DNA from: Sulfurospirillum sp. SCADC
Lineage (GTDB): Bacteria > Campylobacterota > Campylobacteria > Campylobacterales > Sulfurospirillaceae
Assembly (NCBI RefSeq): GCF_000743525.1
Contig: NZ_JQGK01000010.1
Location: forward strand, 39,437 to 103,436
Length of the DNA: 64,000 bases
Reading direction: 5' to 3'
The position numbers and the translations under genes were made by a program. This document shows positions 19,602 to 27,966 of this stretch, one piece after another (within the stretch, counting starts at the first letter, position 1; each line of letters begins with the position of its first letter). The notes under the pieces were generated by a model. It was given only the letters and a program-made list of their open reading frames with translations, was not told where the DNA came from and did no database searches.

Positions 19602-20624
19602 ATGATAAAGCAATTTTCATTTGAAAAATTTGGACCACTTAGCGAAGTCAAAAGTAGCTCACTATCAAATATAAACTTGATAATCGGTTCAAATAGTGTT
19701 GGAAAAACATTTTTACTCAAATCTTTATATTCTCTTGTTCGTTCGCAAGAGGAGTATAATAAAGGTGATGATAGAAGAGAATTTGATGAAGTATTGAGCG
19801 ACAAGCTTTATTGGACTTTTCAAATCGAAAAATTGAGTGATTTAGTTCAAAAAGGTAGCGGAAGTAGACTTAAAGCATCTGTGACTATGAGTGATAATAC
19901 TAGCTTAGCTTTTGAAATAGGACAAGACACAAACAAAAAAATATCATCACTTCATAATAATCTTTCAAAAAGAGAAGCGAACTCAATTTTTTTACCTCCA
20001 AAAGAAGTTCTAACACTTTCAAAAGTGATACTAAAGTCAGGATTGCAAGATAAATCTTTTGGATTTGATGCTACTTATGTTGATTTGGTTTTGGCTTTAC
20101 AAAATCCAACTCAAATGGGAAGAAACTACGAAGCATTTAAAACTTCAAGAAATAGTCTTGAAAAAATGTTTCAAGGTAAAATAGAGTTTGATACAAGTAG
20201 CGACAAATGGATATATAAAAAAGGGAATAGTAAGTTTTCTATCAATACAACAGCAGAGGGAATTAAAAAAATTGCCATACTAGATACTCTGCTTGGAAAT
20301 AGATATTTATCTCCATCATCTGTGATATTTATAGACGAGCCAGAATCGGCATTGCATCCTGTAGCGATAAGCCAATTGCTAGAAATAATTTCTATCTTGG
20401 CAGAAAAAGGGATACAGTTTTTTATGGCTACACATTCGTTTTTTGTAGTCAAAAAACTTTATCTAATCGCGAAGAAAAAGAATATAGATTTACCAATATT
20501 TTTACCCAATGAAGATGATGGATGGAAGCAAGAAAACCTCAAAAATGGAATTCCAGACAATGAAATAATAAACGAATCCATAAGGTTGTTTGACGAAGAG
20601 CTAGAAGTTGGAATAGATGGATAG
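19602..20624 (+). CDS. AAA/ABC-type ATPase of the OLD/RecF-like group
   Basis: A 340-residue soluble ATPase. Walker A is GSNSVGKT (residues 29-36). Walker B is VIFIDEPESALHP (241-253) with D245 and E246. The sensor/H-loop is ATHSFF (H278). A short coiled region lies between. The organisation matches AAA_15/AAA_21-like ATPases found in OLD nucleases and in two-gene anti-phage systems (for example the ATPase halves of Septu or PARIS), but no Toprim or HNH domain is fused. The next gene starts within its last 8 bases, so they are probably translated together. It has no obvious sugar role and sits between rfbH and rfbE. Confidence 0.75.
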   Translation: MIKQFSFEKFGPLSEVKSSSLSNINLIIGSNSVGKTFLLKSLYSLVRSQEEYNKGDDRREFDEVLSDKLYWTFQIEKLSDLVQKGSGSRLKASVTMSDNTSLAFEIGQDTNKKISSLHNNLSKREANSIFLPPKEVLTLSKVILKSGLQDKSFGFDATYVDLVLALQNPTQMGRNYEAFKTSRNSLEKMFQGKIEFDTSSDKWIYKKGNSKFSINTTAEGIKKIAILDTLLGNRYLSPSSVIFIDEPESALHPVAISQLLEIISILAEKGIQFFMATHSFFVVKKLYLIAKKKNIDLPIFLPNEDDGWKQENLKNGIPDNEIINESIRLFDEELEVGIDG

Positions 20625-21129
20625 AGTTAATATCGTAGAATCTGGAGTGACTTTTGGTGCATTTAAGCAAGATAATGTATTTCTAATAGAAAAGGTTCTA
20701 ACAGATCTGGACTATGGTGATGGTATAAATAAAGTAGAATTTATTCTCAAACATAAAACTGGTACATCTTCTGTGATTTTTTTAGAAGCAAAAAGTTCTA
20801 TCCCAAAAGAGTCTGATGGTTTTTTTGAGGAGATTAGACGTAAGATGATTCACTCTTTGACTCTATGGGTTAGCACTATTTGTGGAAGACATTCTTCTCT
20901 TAAAAACTCTTTGGCAAAAAACCTCAAGAGTAAAGAAGATTTATTGTTGCCGATTAAACTAATACTGGTCATACCAAAACTTCCAGATGAATTGTTAGAA
21001 CAAATAAGTCAAAAATTTAAAAAGTCTTTGGAGATAGAGCGAAAAATATGGGATATCAATTACTCTCATATTATGGTGTTAAATGAAAGCAGAGCAAGAA
21101 AATATAAGTTGATAGGAGCAAATATATGA
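20617..21129 (+). CDS. hypothetical partner of the upstream ATPase
   Basis: A 170-residue protein that I do not recognise. A beta-strand pair (KVEFILKHKT, then SSVIFLEAKSS with E57-x-K59) resembles the core of PD-(D/E)xK nucleases. A later strand LPIKLILVIP is followed by a helical end. No membrane segment or signal peptide is seen. The 8-base overlap with the ATPase gene and the 4-base overlap with rfbE suggest a cotranscribed ATPase-effector pair. The nuclease idea rests only on the ExK motif and is weak. Confidence 0.5.
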   Translation: MDRVNIVESGVTFGAFKQDNVFLIEKVLTDLDYGDGINKVEFILKHKTGTSSVIFLEAKSSIPKESDGFFEEIRRKMIHSLTLWVSTICGRHSSLKNSLAKNLKSKEDLLLPIKLILVIPKLPDELLEQISQKFKKSLEIERKIWDINYSHIMVLNESRARKYKLIGANI

Positions 21130-22142
21130 AATACTTAATAACAGGTGGATGTGGATTTTTAGGTTCAAACATTGCAAGTAAGATTTTAGAACAAGGCGAT
21201 GAACTTATAGTGTTTGATAGCCTTTATAGATATGGTAGTTATCAAAACAAAGAGTGGCTAGAGAGTCAAGGTAAGTTTATCTTCATTCATGGCGACATAC
21301 GAAACACTAACGATGTTGAGCGAACTATAAAAACTCATAAACCTGATGTGATCTATCATCTCGCGGGTCAAGTGGCGATGACTACCTCTATAGCTGATCC
21401 TAGAATGGATATGGAGGTAAATGTAGGAGGAAGTTTTAATCTCTTAAACGCAGTGAGACTCTATAGCCCAGAGAGTACAATTATCTACTCGTCTACAAAC
21501 AAAGTCTATGGAGACTTAGAGCAATTCACATACAAAGAAACGCAGAGTCGATACGAATGTATAGAGAAGCCAAATGGCTTTGATGAGAGTGTAAATCTTG
21601 ACTTTCACTCTCCTTATGGAACTTCAAAAGGAAGTGCAGACCAGTACATGCTAGACTTTGCAAGAATTTATGGCATCAAAACAGCAGTGTTTAGACACTC
21701 ATCTATGTTTGGAGGAAGACAGTTTGCCACTTATGACCAAGGTTGGCTTGGATGGTTCACTCAAAAAGCAATTGAGATAAAAACAAATACTCTAAAAGAA
21801 CCATTTACAATTTCAGGAAATGGGAAGCAAGTAAGAGATTTACTATATGCAAGTGATTGTGTAGATTTATACTTAAAAGCTTCACAAAAGATAGATACCA
21901 TAAAAGGACAAGCTTTTAATGTAGGTGGAGGGATACAAAACTCATCTTCACTTCTTGAACTTTTTAGTTTCCTAGAAACGGAACTAGATATCAAGATGAC
22001 CTATACACAACTACCTCCAAGAGAATCAGACCAAAGAGTATTTGTAGCAGATATATCAAAAGCAAAAGAGTTAATAGGTTGGGAACCAAAAGTTTCTAAA
22101 GAAGAAGGTGTGAGAAAAATGATTGAGTGGGTGAGCAAATGA
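21126..22142 (+). CDS. rfbE: CDP-paratose 2-epimerase (tyvelose epimerase)
   Basis: A 338-residue SDR that closely resembles Salmonella RfbE as I remember it. Shared stretches include GGCGFLGSN, HLAGQVAMTTSI, YSSTNKVYGDLEQ, HSPYGTSKGSADQYMLD, RHSSMFGGRQFATYDQGW and SGNGKQVRDLLYA. RfbE epimerises C2 of CDP-paratose to CDP-tyvelose using tightly bound NAD. It should act on the product of the rfbF-G-H and reductase genes. It is separated from them by the ATPase pair, as if that pair had been inserted into an intact sugar block. Confidence 0.9.
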   Translation: MKYLITGGCGFLGSNIASKILEQGDELIVFDSLYRYGSYQNKEWLESQGKFIFIHGDIRNTNDVERTIKTHKPDVIYHLAGQVAMTTSIADPRMDMEVNVGGSFNLLNAVRLYSPESTIIYSSTNKVYGDLEQFTYKETQSRYECIEKPNGFDESVNLDFHSPYGTSKGSADQYMLDFARIYGIKTAVFRHSSMFGGRQFATYDQGWLGWFTQKAIEIKTNTLKEPFTISGNGKQVRDLLYASDCVDLYLKASQKIDTIKGQAFNVGGGIQNSSSLLELFSFLETELDIKMTYTQLPPRESDQRVFVADISKAKELIGWEPKVSKEEGVRKMIEWVSK

Positions 22143-23080
22143 ATAGTGAAATTCCATTAGTTACTATTGCGATTCCAACATACAATAGAGAGATTCTATT
22201 AACAAAACTTGTAAATTCAATACCAAAAGACATTAATATATCTATTAGTGATAATGGATCTTTCTTGCCTGATAAGTTCAATGAGCAATATGAAAACATT
22301 TCTATTGTTAAAAATGAAATTGTTTTAGATATTTTTTATAATTGGAATGCATCGATAAGAAATATTGATGAAAGTTGCTATCTAGCTATTCCGTCCGATG
22401 ATGATTTATATAATATTGGATCTTTTGAATTTATTAAACAAACTATCAATTCTTTAGATGATATAGATGTGTTTATTTTTGGAAATAATTTTATAGATGA
22501 ACATGATAATGTTATTGGTAGTTATTGCCCAAAAGAATTAAAAGTTTATGATTATCCAGAAGGATTGAACGAGTTTTTATACGGTGTTAATGTAAGAATG
22601 CCTAGTGTGTTTTTTAAAAAAAGTTTTCTAGATAAAATAGGTTATTTTGATGAAAAGAATTTTACTCTAACTGCGGCAGATAGTGAATTAATTCAAAGGT
22701 CATTATTGCTTGGCAAGGTTGCTTTTATTCCCAAAATAGTCTCTTCTTATAGAGTTTGGAATGGAAGTTTAACTGATCAAAAAATTGCAACTAATCATTG
22801 GATGAATGAGATTGATATTTGGACAAATAAAATAATTGAACTTGCAAAGAGTAAACTTACAGATGCTCAAAATACTTTTGATTGGGGAAAATATAAAGAT
22901 GAAATTTATGCTAGAAATCTTTTAGCAGGATTAAATAATTTATACAAAAATAAAAAATATTCAAAAGTTTCTGATTACTTTTTATCTTGTAGATATCCTA
23001 AGAATGCAATGTTTAAAACAAAAATAAGAATTTTTAAGACATTGATATTATCAAAAATAAAGGCTTTGTTTGTTAGCTAA
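22139..23080 (+). CDS. glycosyltransferase family 2
   Basis: A 313-residue GT-A enzyme. LVTIAIPTYNRE is the start of the nucleotide-binding fold, ISDNG follows, and IPSDDDL is the DXD-type metal site. It probably adds one sugar of the O-unit, donor unknown. The start at the ATG overlapping the rfbE stop (ATGA) is preferred over a GTG 12 bases earlier. The gene is strongly A+T-rich. Confidence 0.8.
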   Translation: MNSEIPLVTIAIPTYNREILLTKLVNSIPKDINISISDNGSFLPDKFNEQYENISIVKNEIVLDIFYNWNASIRNIDESCYLAIPSDDDLYNIGSFEFIKQTINSLDDIDVFIFGNNFIDEHDNVIGSYCPKELKVYDYPEGLNEFLYGVNVRMPSVFFKKSFLDKIGYFDEKNFTLTAADSELIQRSLLLGKVAFIPKIVSSYRVWNGSLTDQKIATNHWMNEIDIWTNKIIELAKSKLTDAQNTFDWGKYKDEIYARNLLAGLNNLYKNKKYSKVSDYFLSCRYPKNAMFKTKIRIFKTLILSKIKALFVS

Positions 23081-24353
23081 AAATTTTTCTTATTCAATAA
23101 TATACAAGATATTAGGATTATTAATTTCTCTAACACTCGTACCATTATTGATTAATGTTTTAGGTGTGGAAAAATATGGACTCTGGGTTGCATTTACATC
23201 TTTACTAGTATGGATTGGTCTGTTTGATTTTGGACTAGGTTATGCTTTGAAAAATACGGTTTCTAAATCATTGGCTAATAACACAATTGAAGAAGCACAG
23301 CTTGAAACATATCAAGTTTTAAAAATTACATTCTTTTTTTCATTTATTCTTTTGATGCTTTTTGTATTTTTATTTTCATTTATTGAGATTTTAGCTGATA
23401 ATATTTATCTTTCATTAATCCTATTTATTCCATTTATTTTGATGTTTCCTATTAAACTAGGTAGTCCTATATTGCAAGGGGCGAGAAAGATTGCTTTAGA
23501 ATCAGGACTTTTGTTTTTAAGTACTTTATTGTTTTTTATTGCTATTTTAACAGTAAATTTTTTTGAATTAAAACTAGAAATAGTTTACCTAGCTATTTTA
23601 TTTGTTGCAAGTTATATGTTATCAACCTTTTTAATTTGGTTATCAGCAATGAAGATTGTCGAAATTAGTTGGATTGATTTTAAGTATATTTCAAGGAGTA
23701 AACTTAACTTTTTTAGAATCAAAATGGGCATCAAATTTTTCGGTTTACAACTATCTTCTTTAGTTCTTTATTCAATGGGAACAATAATCGTTTTTGCTTA
23801 TTTAAATGCAATAAGTGCAGCACATTTTGATGTAATAAATAAAATATTTCTTGCAGGATTGGGTGTTTTTAATATAGGTATAGCAGTGTTTTGGCCTGAA
23901 ATTAGCCATAATTTTGAAAAAAAAGATTTTCATACAATTCTAAAATTATATTTTATCATGATTGGGTTAGCAATTATTTTTTTCATTTGTAGCATTGCGT
24001 TCTCATTTGTAGCTCCACAAATTATTTCACTTTGGACAGATAGTAAAATAAATGTATCCCAAAGTGAGACAATTTGGTTTGCTTTGTTGGTTTCTATTCA
24101 GGCCATTGCTTATTGTGGCGCAGTTGTTTTGAATTCTTTTGAAAAAATTACATATCAACTTTTTATATCAATAGCAGCAACAATTATAATGCCACCTTTA
24201 TCAATATGCTTAATAAATAGCAATTATGAAATTTCTTCTATCCCAATTGCTGCGTTTATTTTAACAATACCTGCAGCACTATATTGCAATATACATGCAT
24301 ATAAATTAATTAAACAAGGAATATTACTAAATGATAAAACAAATATTAAATAA
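23070..24353 (+). CDS. wzx: O-unit flippase (Wzx, MATE/MOP superfamily)
   Basis: A 427-residue protein with about 12 hydrophobic segments. NFSYSIIYKILGLLISL at the start and GVEKYGLWVAFTSLLVWIGLFDFGLG are typical of Wzx proteins in polysaccharide clusters. It should move the finished undecaprenyl-linked oligosaccharide across the inner membrane. Translation probably starts at TTG 23070, inside the end of the preceding gene (11-base overlap). No Wzm/Wzt transporter genes are present, so export is Wzx-dependent. Confidence 0.85.
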   Translation: MLAKNFSYSIIYKILGLLISLTLVPLLINVLGVEKYGLWVAFTSLLVWIGLFDFGLGYALKNTVSKSLANNTIEEAQLETYQVLKITFFFSFILLMLFVFLFSFIEILADNIYLSLILFIPFILMFPIKLGSPILQGARKIALESGLLFLSTLLFFIAILTVNFFELKLEIVYLAILFVASYMLSTFLIWLSAMKIVEISWIDFKYISRSKLNFFRIKMGIKFFGLQLSSLVLYSMGTIIVFAYLNAISAAHFDVINKIFLAGLGVFNIGIAVFWPEISHNFEKKDFHTILKLYFIMIGLAIIFFICSIAFSFVAPQIISLWTDSKINVSQSETIWFALLVSIQAIAYCGAVVLNSFEKITYQLFISIAATIIMPPLSICLINSNYEISSIPIAAFILTIPAALYCNIHAYKLIKQGILLNDKTNIK

Positions 24354-24942
24354 ACTTTTTTATAATCCATATCGATTTATTAAAAAATACCAAAATATTC
24401 TGCTTGCTGAGAATACAATTCTTTTGAAATCGTGTACATTTAGGTTTGATGGCAAAGACAAACAAAATAAAGTAAGTATTGGAAATAATACTATGGTTGG
24501 ATGTAGTTTCATTTTTGAGTCAGATGAAGGTGAAATAGAAGTAGGAAACAATACCTTTATCAATGGTGGCACAAGTTTAATTTCAAGAAGTAAAATCACC
24601 ATCGGAAATAATGTGACAATTGCATGGGGATGTACTTTGTATGACCATAACTCGCATTCGCTAGATTATCGTGAACGACAAAAAGATATAGAACGACAAA
24701 ATGATGACTATAAAAACGGTAGAAATTTTATATATTCTAAAGATTGGAATGTAGTCAAATCAAAACCAATACATATAGAAAATAATGTTTGGATTGGTTT
24801 TGATAGTGTAATATTAGCAGGTGTTACGGTAGGCGAAGGAGCAATTGTGGGAGCTAGAAGTGTTGTTCGGCAAAATGTAGAACCATGGACAATGGTAGCT
24901 GGAAATCCAGCAGTTATTGTTAAAAGGCTTAGAAATGAATAA
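24331..24942 (+). CDS. left-handed beta-helix acyltransferase
   Basis: A 203-residue hexapeptide-repeat protein. The repeats run from about residue 45 (VSIGNNTMVGCSF) to the end, with the WbbJ/maltose O-acetyltransferase-like block NNVWIGFDSVILAGVTVGEGAIVGARSVV (in overlapping hexads) and AGNPAVIVKRL. ITIAWGCTLYDHNSH holds the likely catalytic His. It would O- or N-acetylate a sugar of the glycan. It overlaps the flippase gene by 23 bases. Confidence 0.8.
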   Translation: MIKQILNKLFYNPYRFIKKYQNILLAENTILLKSCTFRFDGKDKQNKVSIGNNTMVGCSFIFESDEGEIEVGNNTFINGGTSLISRSKITIGNNVTIAWGCTLYDHNSHSLDYRERQKDIERQNDDYKNGRNFIYSKDWNVVKSKPIHIENNVWIGFDSVILAGVTVGEGAIVGARSVVRQNVEPWTMVAGNPAVIVKRLRNE

Positions 24943-25855
24943 AAAAATATTAATTACTGGAGCTAAAGGTTTTGTAGGCTCAAATGTAGCTAAACATTTT
25001 AAGGCTTTAGGATATGAAACTTATGGTATCGGTCATGGTGGATTATCTGTAGAAGAGTCAAAAGAGATAGGACTTGATTTTTGGAAAAAAGATAATGTAT
25101 TTATCAAGGCTATTTTAGAGTTTGAACAAACTTTTGACGTGATAGTTCATTGTGGGGGTAGTGGTTCTGTTGGTTTTTCGATTGACTATCCTTATGAAGA
25201 TTTCAAAAAAACAATAGATGGAACTTTAGAGGTTTTGGAGTATATGAGAGTGTATAATCCAAATGCTCATCTCATCTATCCATCAAGTCCTGCTGTTCAA
25301 GGTGAACATCCTGATACTCCAATACAAGAAGATTATATTGGAAAACCAGCATCGCCATATGGTTATCATAAAAAAATTGCAGAGGATTTGTGCCAGAGTT
25401 ACTCAGAAAAATATAATTTAAAAGTATCGATCATAAGACTTTTTTCAGTGTATGGAAATGGACTTAAAAAGCAGTTGCTTTGGGATGCTTGTCAAAAGAT
25501 AGAAAATGCTAAAGAAAAAGTTATTTTTTGGGGAACGGGTGAAGAGACAAGAGATTTTATCCACATAAATGATGTTTTATTTTTATTTGATATTTTATTG
25601 AAAAAAGAAGATAGATTTGTACTTATAAATGGTGGAACAGGTAATAAATATAATATTAAAAATGTAGTAGAAATGATAAGAGATCAAATAAATCCATCAA
25701 TTAGTATAGCGTTTAATAATCAAGTAAATACAGGAAATCCAATATATTATTGGGCAGATACTCAAAAACTTAAAAACTATGGTTTTAAAGCAGTTAAAGG
25801 TTTTGAACAAGAGATAAAAAATTATGTAGAGTGGGCAAAGGATTTAAGTGATTAA
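24935..25855 (+). CDS. NAD-dependent epimerase/dehydratase (extended SDR)
   Basis: A 306-residue SDR with TGAKGFVGSNVA at the NAD site, YPSSPAVQGEH, and a YGYHK triad in place of the usual YxxxK spacing (Y-x3-K kept). EETRDFIHINDV is a typical substrate-domain motif. The substrate is unknown; location suggests a nucleotide-sugar. I start at the ATG 8 bases before the acyltransferase stop, with a TTG further upstream as an alternative. Confidence 0.7.
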   Translation: MNKKILITGAKGFVGSNVAKHFKALGYETYGIGHGGLSVEESKEIGLDFWKKDNVFIKAILEFEQTFDVIVHCGGSGSVGFSIDYPYEDFKKTIDGTLEVLEYMRVYNPNAHLIYPSSPAVQGEHPDTPIQEDYIGKPASPYGYHKKIAEDLCQSYSEKYNLKVSIIRLFSVYGNGLKKQLLWDACQKIENAKEKVIFWGTGEETRDFIHINDVLFLFDILLKKEDRFVLINGGTGNKYNIKNVVEMIRDQINPSISIAFNNQVNTGNPIYYWADTQKLKNYGFKAVKGFEQEIKNYVEWAKDLSD

Positions 25856-27002
25856 CGTTGGATTTATAGGTGCTGTTTCAAAAGAGTGGATGGGCGGATT
25901 TAATTATTTTAGAAATTTACTTTTTGCACTTGATTCTGTTGAAGAAAAGAAATTAAAAATATTTGTATTTATAGGAAAAAAAACAGATACTGAAATTAAA
26001 AGTATGTTTAAAGAATATGCTACTGTAGTTGAAGATAGAATGTTTGATAGAAAAAGTCTAAAATGGTTTATGATGAAGATAGAGCAAAAAGTATTTAAAA
26101 CTAATTGTTTACTTGAAAATGTATTAAAAAAATATCGTATTCAAGTACTTTCACATGCATCAGTTACAAATTTAAAAGATATAAAAACAATAAATTGGAT
26201 ACCAGACTTTCAGCATTTACACTTGCCACAAATGTTTTCAGAAAAAGAAATAAAAAATAGAAATATAAATTTTAGGAAGATAATAACAAAAAGTGATGCA
26301 GTTATCCTTAGCAGCTATGATGCTTTAGAAGATTTAAAAAATTTTGCACCTAGCCATGAAAATAAAATAAAAGTTTTGCAGTTTGTTTCGCAACCAGACT
26401 CAAGGTATTTTGAATTGAATGATGATGATAAAAAACGTTTATTAAATAAATATGACATAGAAGATGGCTTCTTTTATATGCCAAACCAATTTTGGAAGCA
26501 TAAAAATCACATGGTTGTTTTTAAAGCTATAAATGAACTTAAAAAAGAACATATAGAAATTTGCCTTGTATGTACAGGACATTTGGATGATTATAGAAAT
26601 AAAACTCATATTGATGAAATAAAAACATTTGTAGTAGAAAATGATTTAGAAAAACATATTCGATTGTTGGGTTTGATTGATTATGAAGATGTATTTTCAC
26701 TTATGAAGTTTTCTAAAGCGGTGATAAATCCATCTCTTTTTGAGGGATGGAGTTCTACGGTGGAAGAGTGTAAAAGTGTAGGAAAAAATATGATTTTATC
26801 AGACTTGGATGTGCATAAAGAGCAGTATCCCGAAGCAATATTTTTTGAAAGAAATAGTGTCGAAGATTTAAAACATATTTTGATGAATTATAGCATCCAA
26901 AATATTAATAAGATAGGGAGTTTAGAAGAAAGAACTAAAAGTTTTGCTGAAAAATATGTCAATATAGTTGAAGGAGTTTTATTCAAGAGGTTGTTTGATT
27001 AA
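25848..27002 (+). CDS. glycosyltransferase family 4-like
   Basis: A 384-residue GT-B enzyme. The N-terminus GFIGAVSKEWMGGFNYFRNLL is an acceptor-domain start. PNQFWKHKNH opens the donor domain (around residue 208), and NPSLFEGWSSTVEECKSVG (around 298-316) is the E-x-E donor site. It begins with GTG at 25848, overlapping the SDR gene by 8 bases. Codon use is very A+T-rich, like its neighbours. Sugar specificity unknown. Confidence 0.8.
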   Translation: MINVGFIGAVSKEWMGGFNYFRNLLFALDSVEEKKLKIFVFIGKKTDTEIKSMFKEYATVVEDRMFDRKSLKWFMMKIEQKVFKTNCLLENVLKKYRIQVLSHASVTNLKDIKTINWIPDFQHLHLPQMFSEKEIKNRNINFRKIITKSDAVILSSYDALEDLKNFAPSHENKIKVLQFVSQPDSRYFELNDDDKKRLLNKYDIEDGFFYMPNQFWKHKNHMVVFKAINELKKEHIEICLVCTGHLDDYRNKTHIDEIKTFVVENDLEKHIRLLGLIDYEDVFSLMKFSKAVINPSLFEGWSSTVEECKSVGKNMILSDLDVHKEQYPEAIFFERNSVEDLKHILMNYSIQNINKIGSLEERTKSFAEKYVNIVEGVLFKRLFD

Positions 27003-27003
27003 G

Positions 27004-27966
27004 ATGCATAAAGATATCAAAGACTCAATAAAAGCCAGACTTTATGATATAAAATACACTCCTTTTTTGGCTTCGTATTTTTTCTTTTTTGTCTATTTTA
27101 ATGCAAAGTTGTTTTTAATATTTTTTGATCCAGAGTTAGCTATAACACAAAAAATTGAGATGATGAGTTATGATATCGTAGATAGATATACTCCACTGTA
27201 TTGGGCATTGGGATATACATTGGTTTTTCCATTGGCTCAGGCTGTTTTTTATTGGGCTACTTTACAATATAGAAGACTTATGAACTATATACAGCAACAA
27301 ATTCAAGATAAAACACCGCTTCTTCAAGAAAGGGCGAATGAAATACTAAGAGAAAATGCAGAGCTACAACTTCAACTAGATAAAAAAATTGAAGAATTAG
27401 ATACTATCAAAAAAAGATACGAGACAAAAGAAGCTAGTTTAATCAAACAATATGAAGATAAAAGTAAAGAGTTAGAAAGTGGTTTTGAAAAAAGAATAGC
27501 ACAAGATAATGAAAAACTAAAAAGTGAACTCATCGAAGCACAAAAGAAAGTAGCTGATAGAGGTGGAGAAATAGAGCAGCTTAAAAAGCAAGTTGCAAGT
27601 TTGGAAGCAAAAGTAAACCAGACTCAGAAGCATGCAGAAGCAACTAAAAAGCCAAAAACTGGCTTAGAAAAAATAGTAAATGATGTTCAAAATAGACAAG
27701 AAGATGAATTTTATAAACTAATATCATTGCTTGAAGAGGATGAAAAAATTATCTTGAAGTCTTTTTTTGAAACAGATAGCAAGATGAATAAAAATCAGTT
27801 TAAGGAAATGGTTTTTAAAAATAAAAATACTAAAAAAGTTACTTCAGAAAAAGCGATACAGTCTTTAGTTGCCAAGAAAATTATCTTAGACAATTTTGGT
27901 GATGTTGGTTTAACTGAGCTTGGACTAAGAGTGGTTGATGAGCTTTTTAGAGAGAAATCCCAATGA
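27004..27966 (+). CDS. two-TM coiled-coil protein with C-terminal helical domain, unknown function
   Basis: A 320-residue protein I cannot name. Two hydrophobic segments (FLASYFFFFVYFNAKLFLIFF and YWALGYTLVFPLAQAVFYW) lie in the first 90 residues. A long Glu/Lys-rich coiled coil follows (about 90-215), then a soluble C-terminal part (DEFYKLISLLEEDEKIIL... TELGLRVVDELF) that looks like a winged helix. The start is the ATG just after the preceding stop; a start 36 bases upstream exists. It overlaps the DUF4062 gene by 4 bases, suggesting a two-gene unit. Neither gene has a sugar-related domain. Confidence 0.6.
   Translation: MHKDIKDSIKARLYDIKYTPFLASYFFFFVYFNAKLFLIFFDPELAITQKIEMMSYDIVDRYTPLYWALGYTLVFPLAQAVFYWATLQYRRLMNYIQQQIQDKTPLLQERANEILRENAELQLQLDKKIEELDTIKKRYETKEASLIKQYEDKSKELESGFEKRIAQDNEKLKSELIEAQKKVADRGGEIEQLKKQVASLEAKVNQTQKHAEATKKPKTGLEKIVNDVQNRQEDEFYKLISLLEEDEKIILKSFFETDSKMNKNQFKEMVFKNKNTKKVTSEKAIQSLVAKKIILDNFGDVGLTELGLRVVDELFREKSQ

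Noticed and set aside
19602..21129. Naming the ATPase pair as a known defence system such as Septu, PARIS or Gabija
   Set aside because: No HNH, Toprim or helicase domain is visible in the partner; only the ATPase type and gene overlap match, so a name would be a guess.
20617..21129. Firm assignment of the 170-residue protein as a PD-(D/E)xK nuclease
   Set aside because: Only an E-x-K on a predicted strand is seen; the upstream acidic residue of the fold cannot be placed with confidence.
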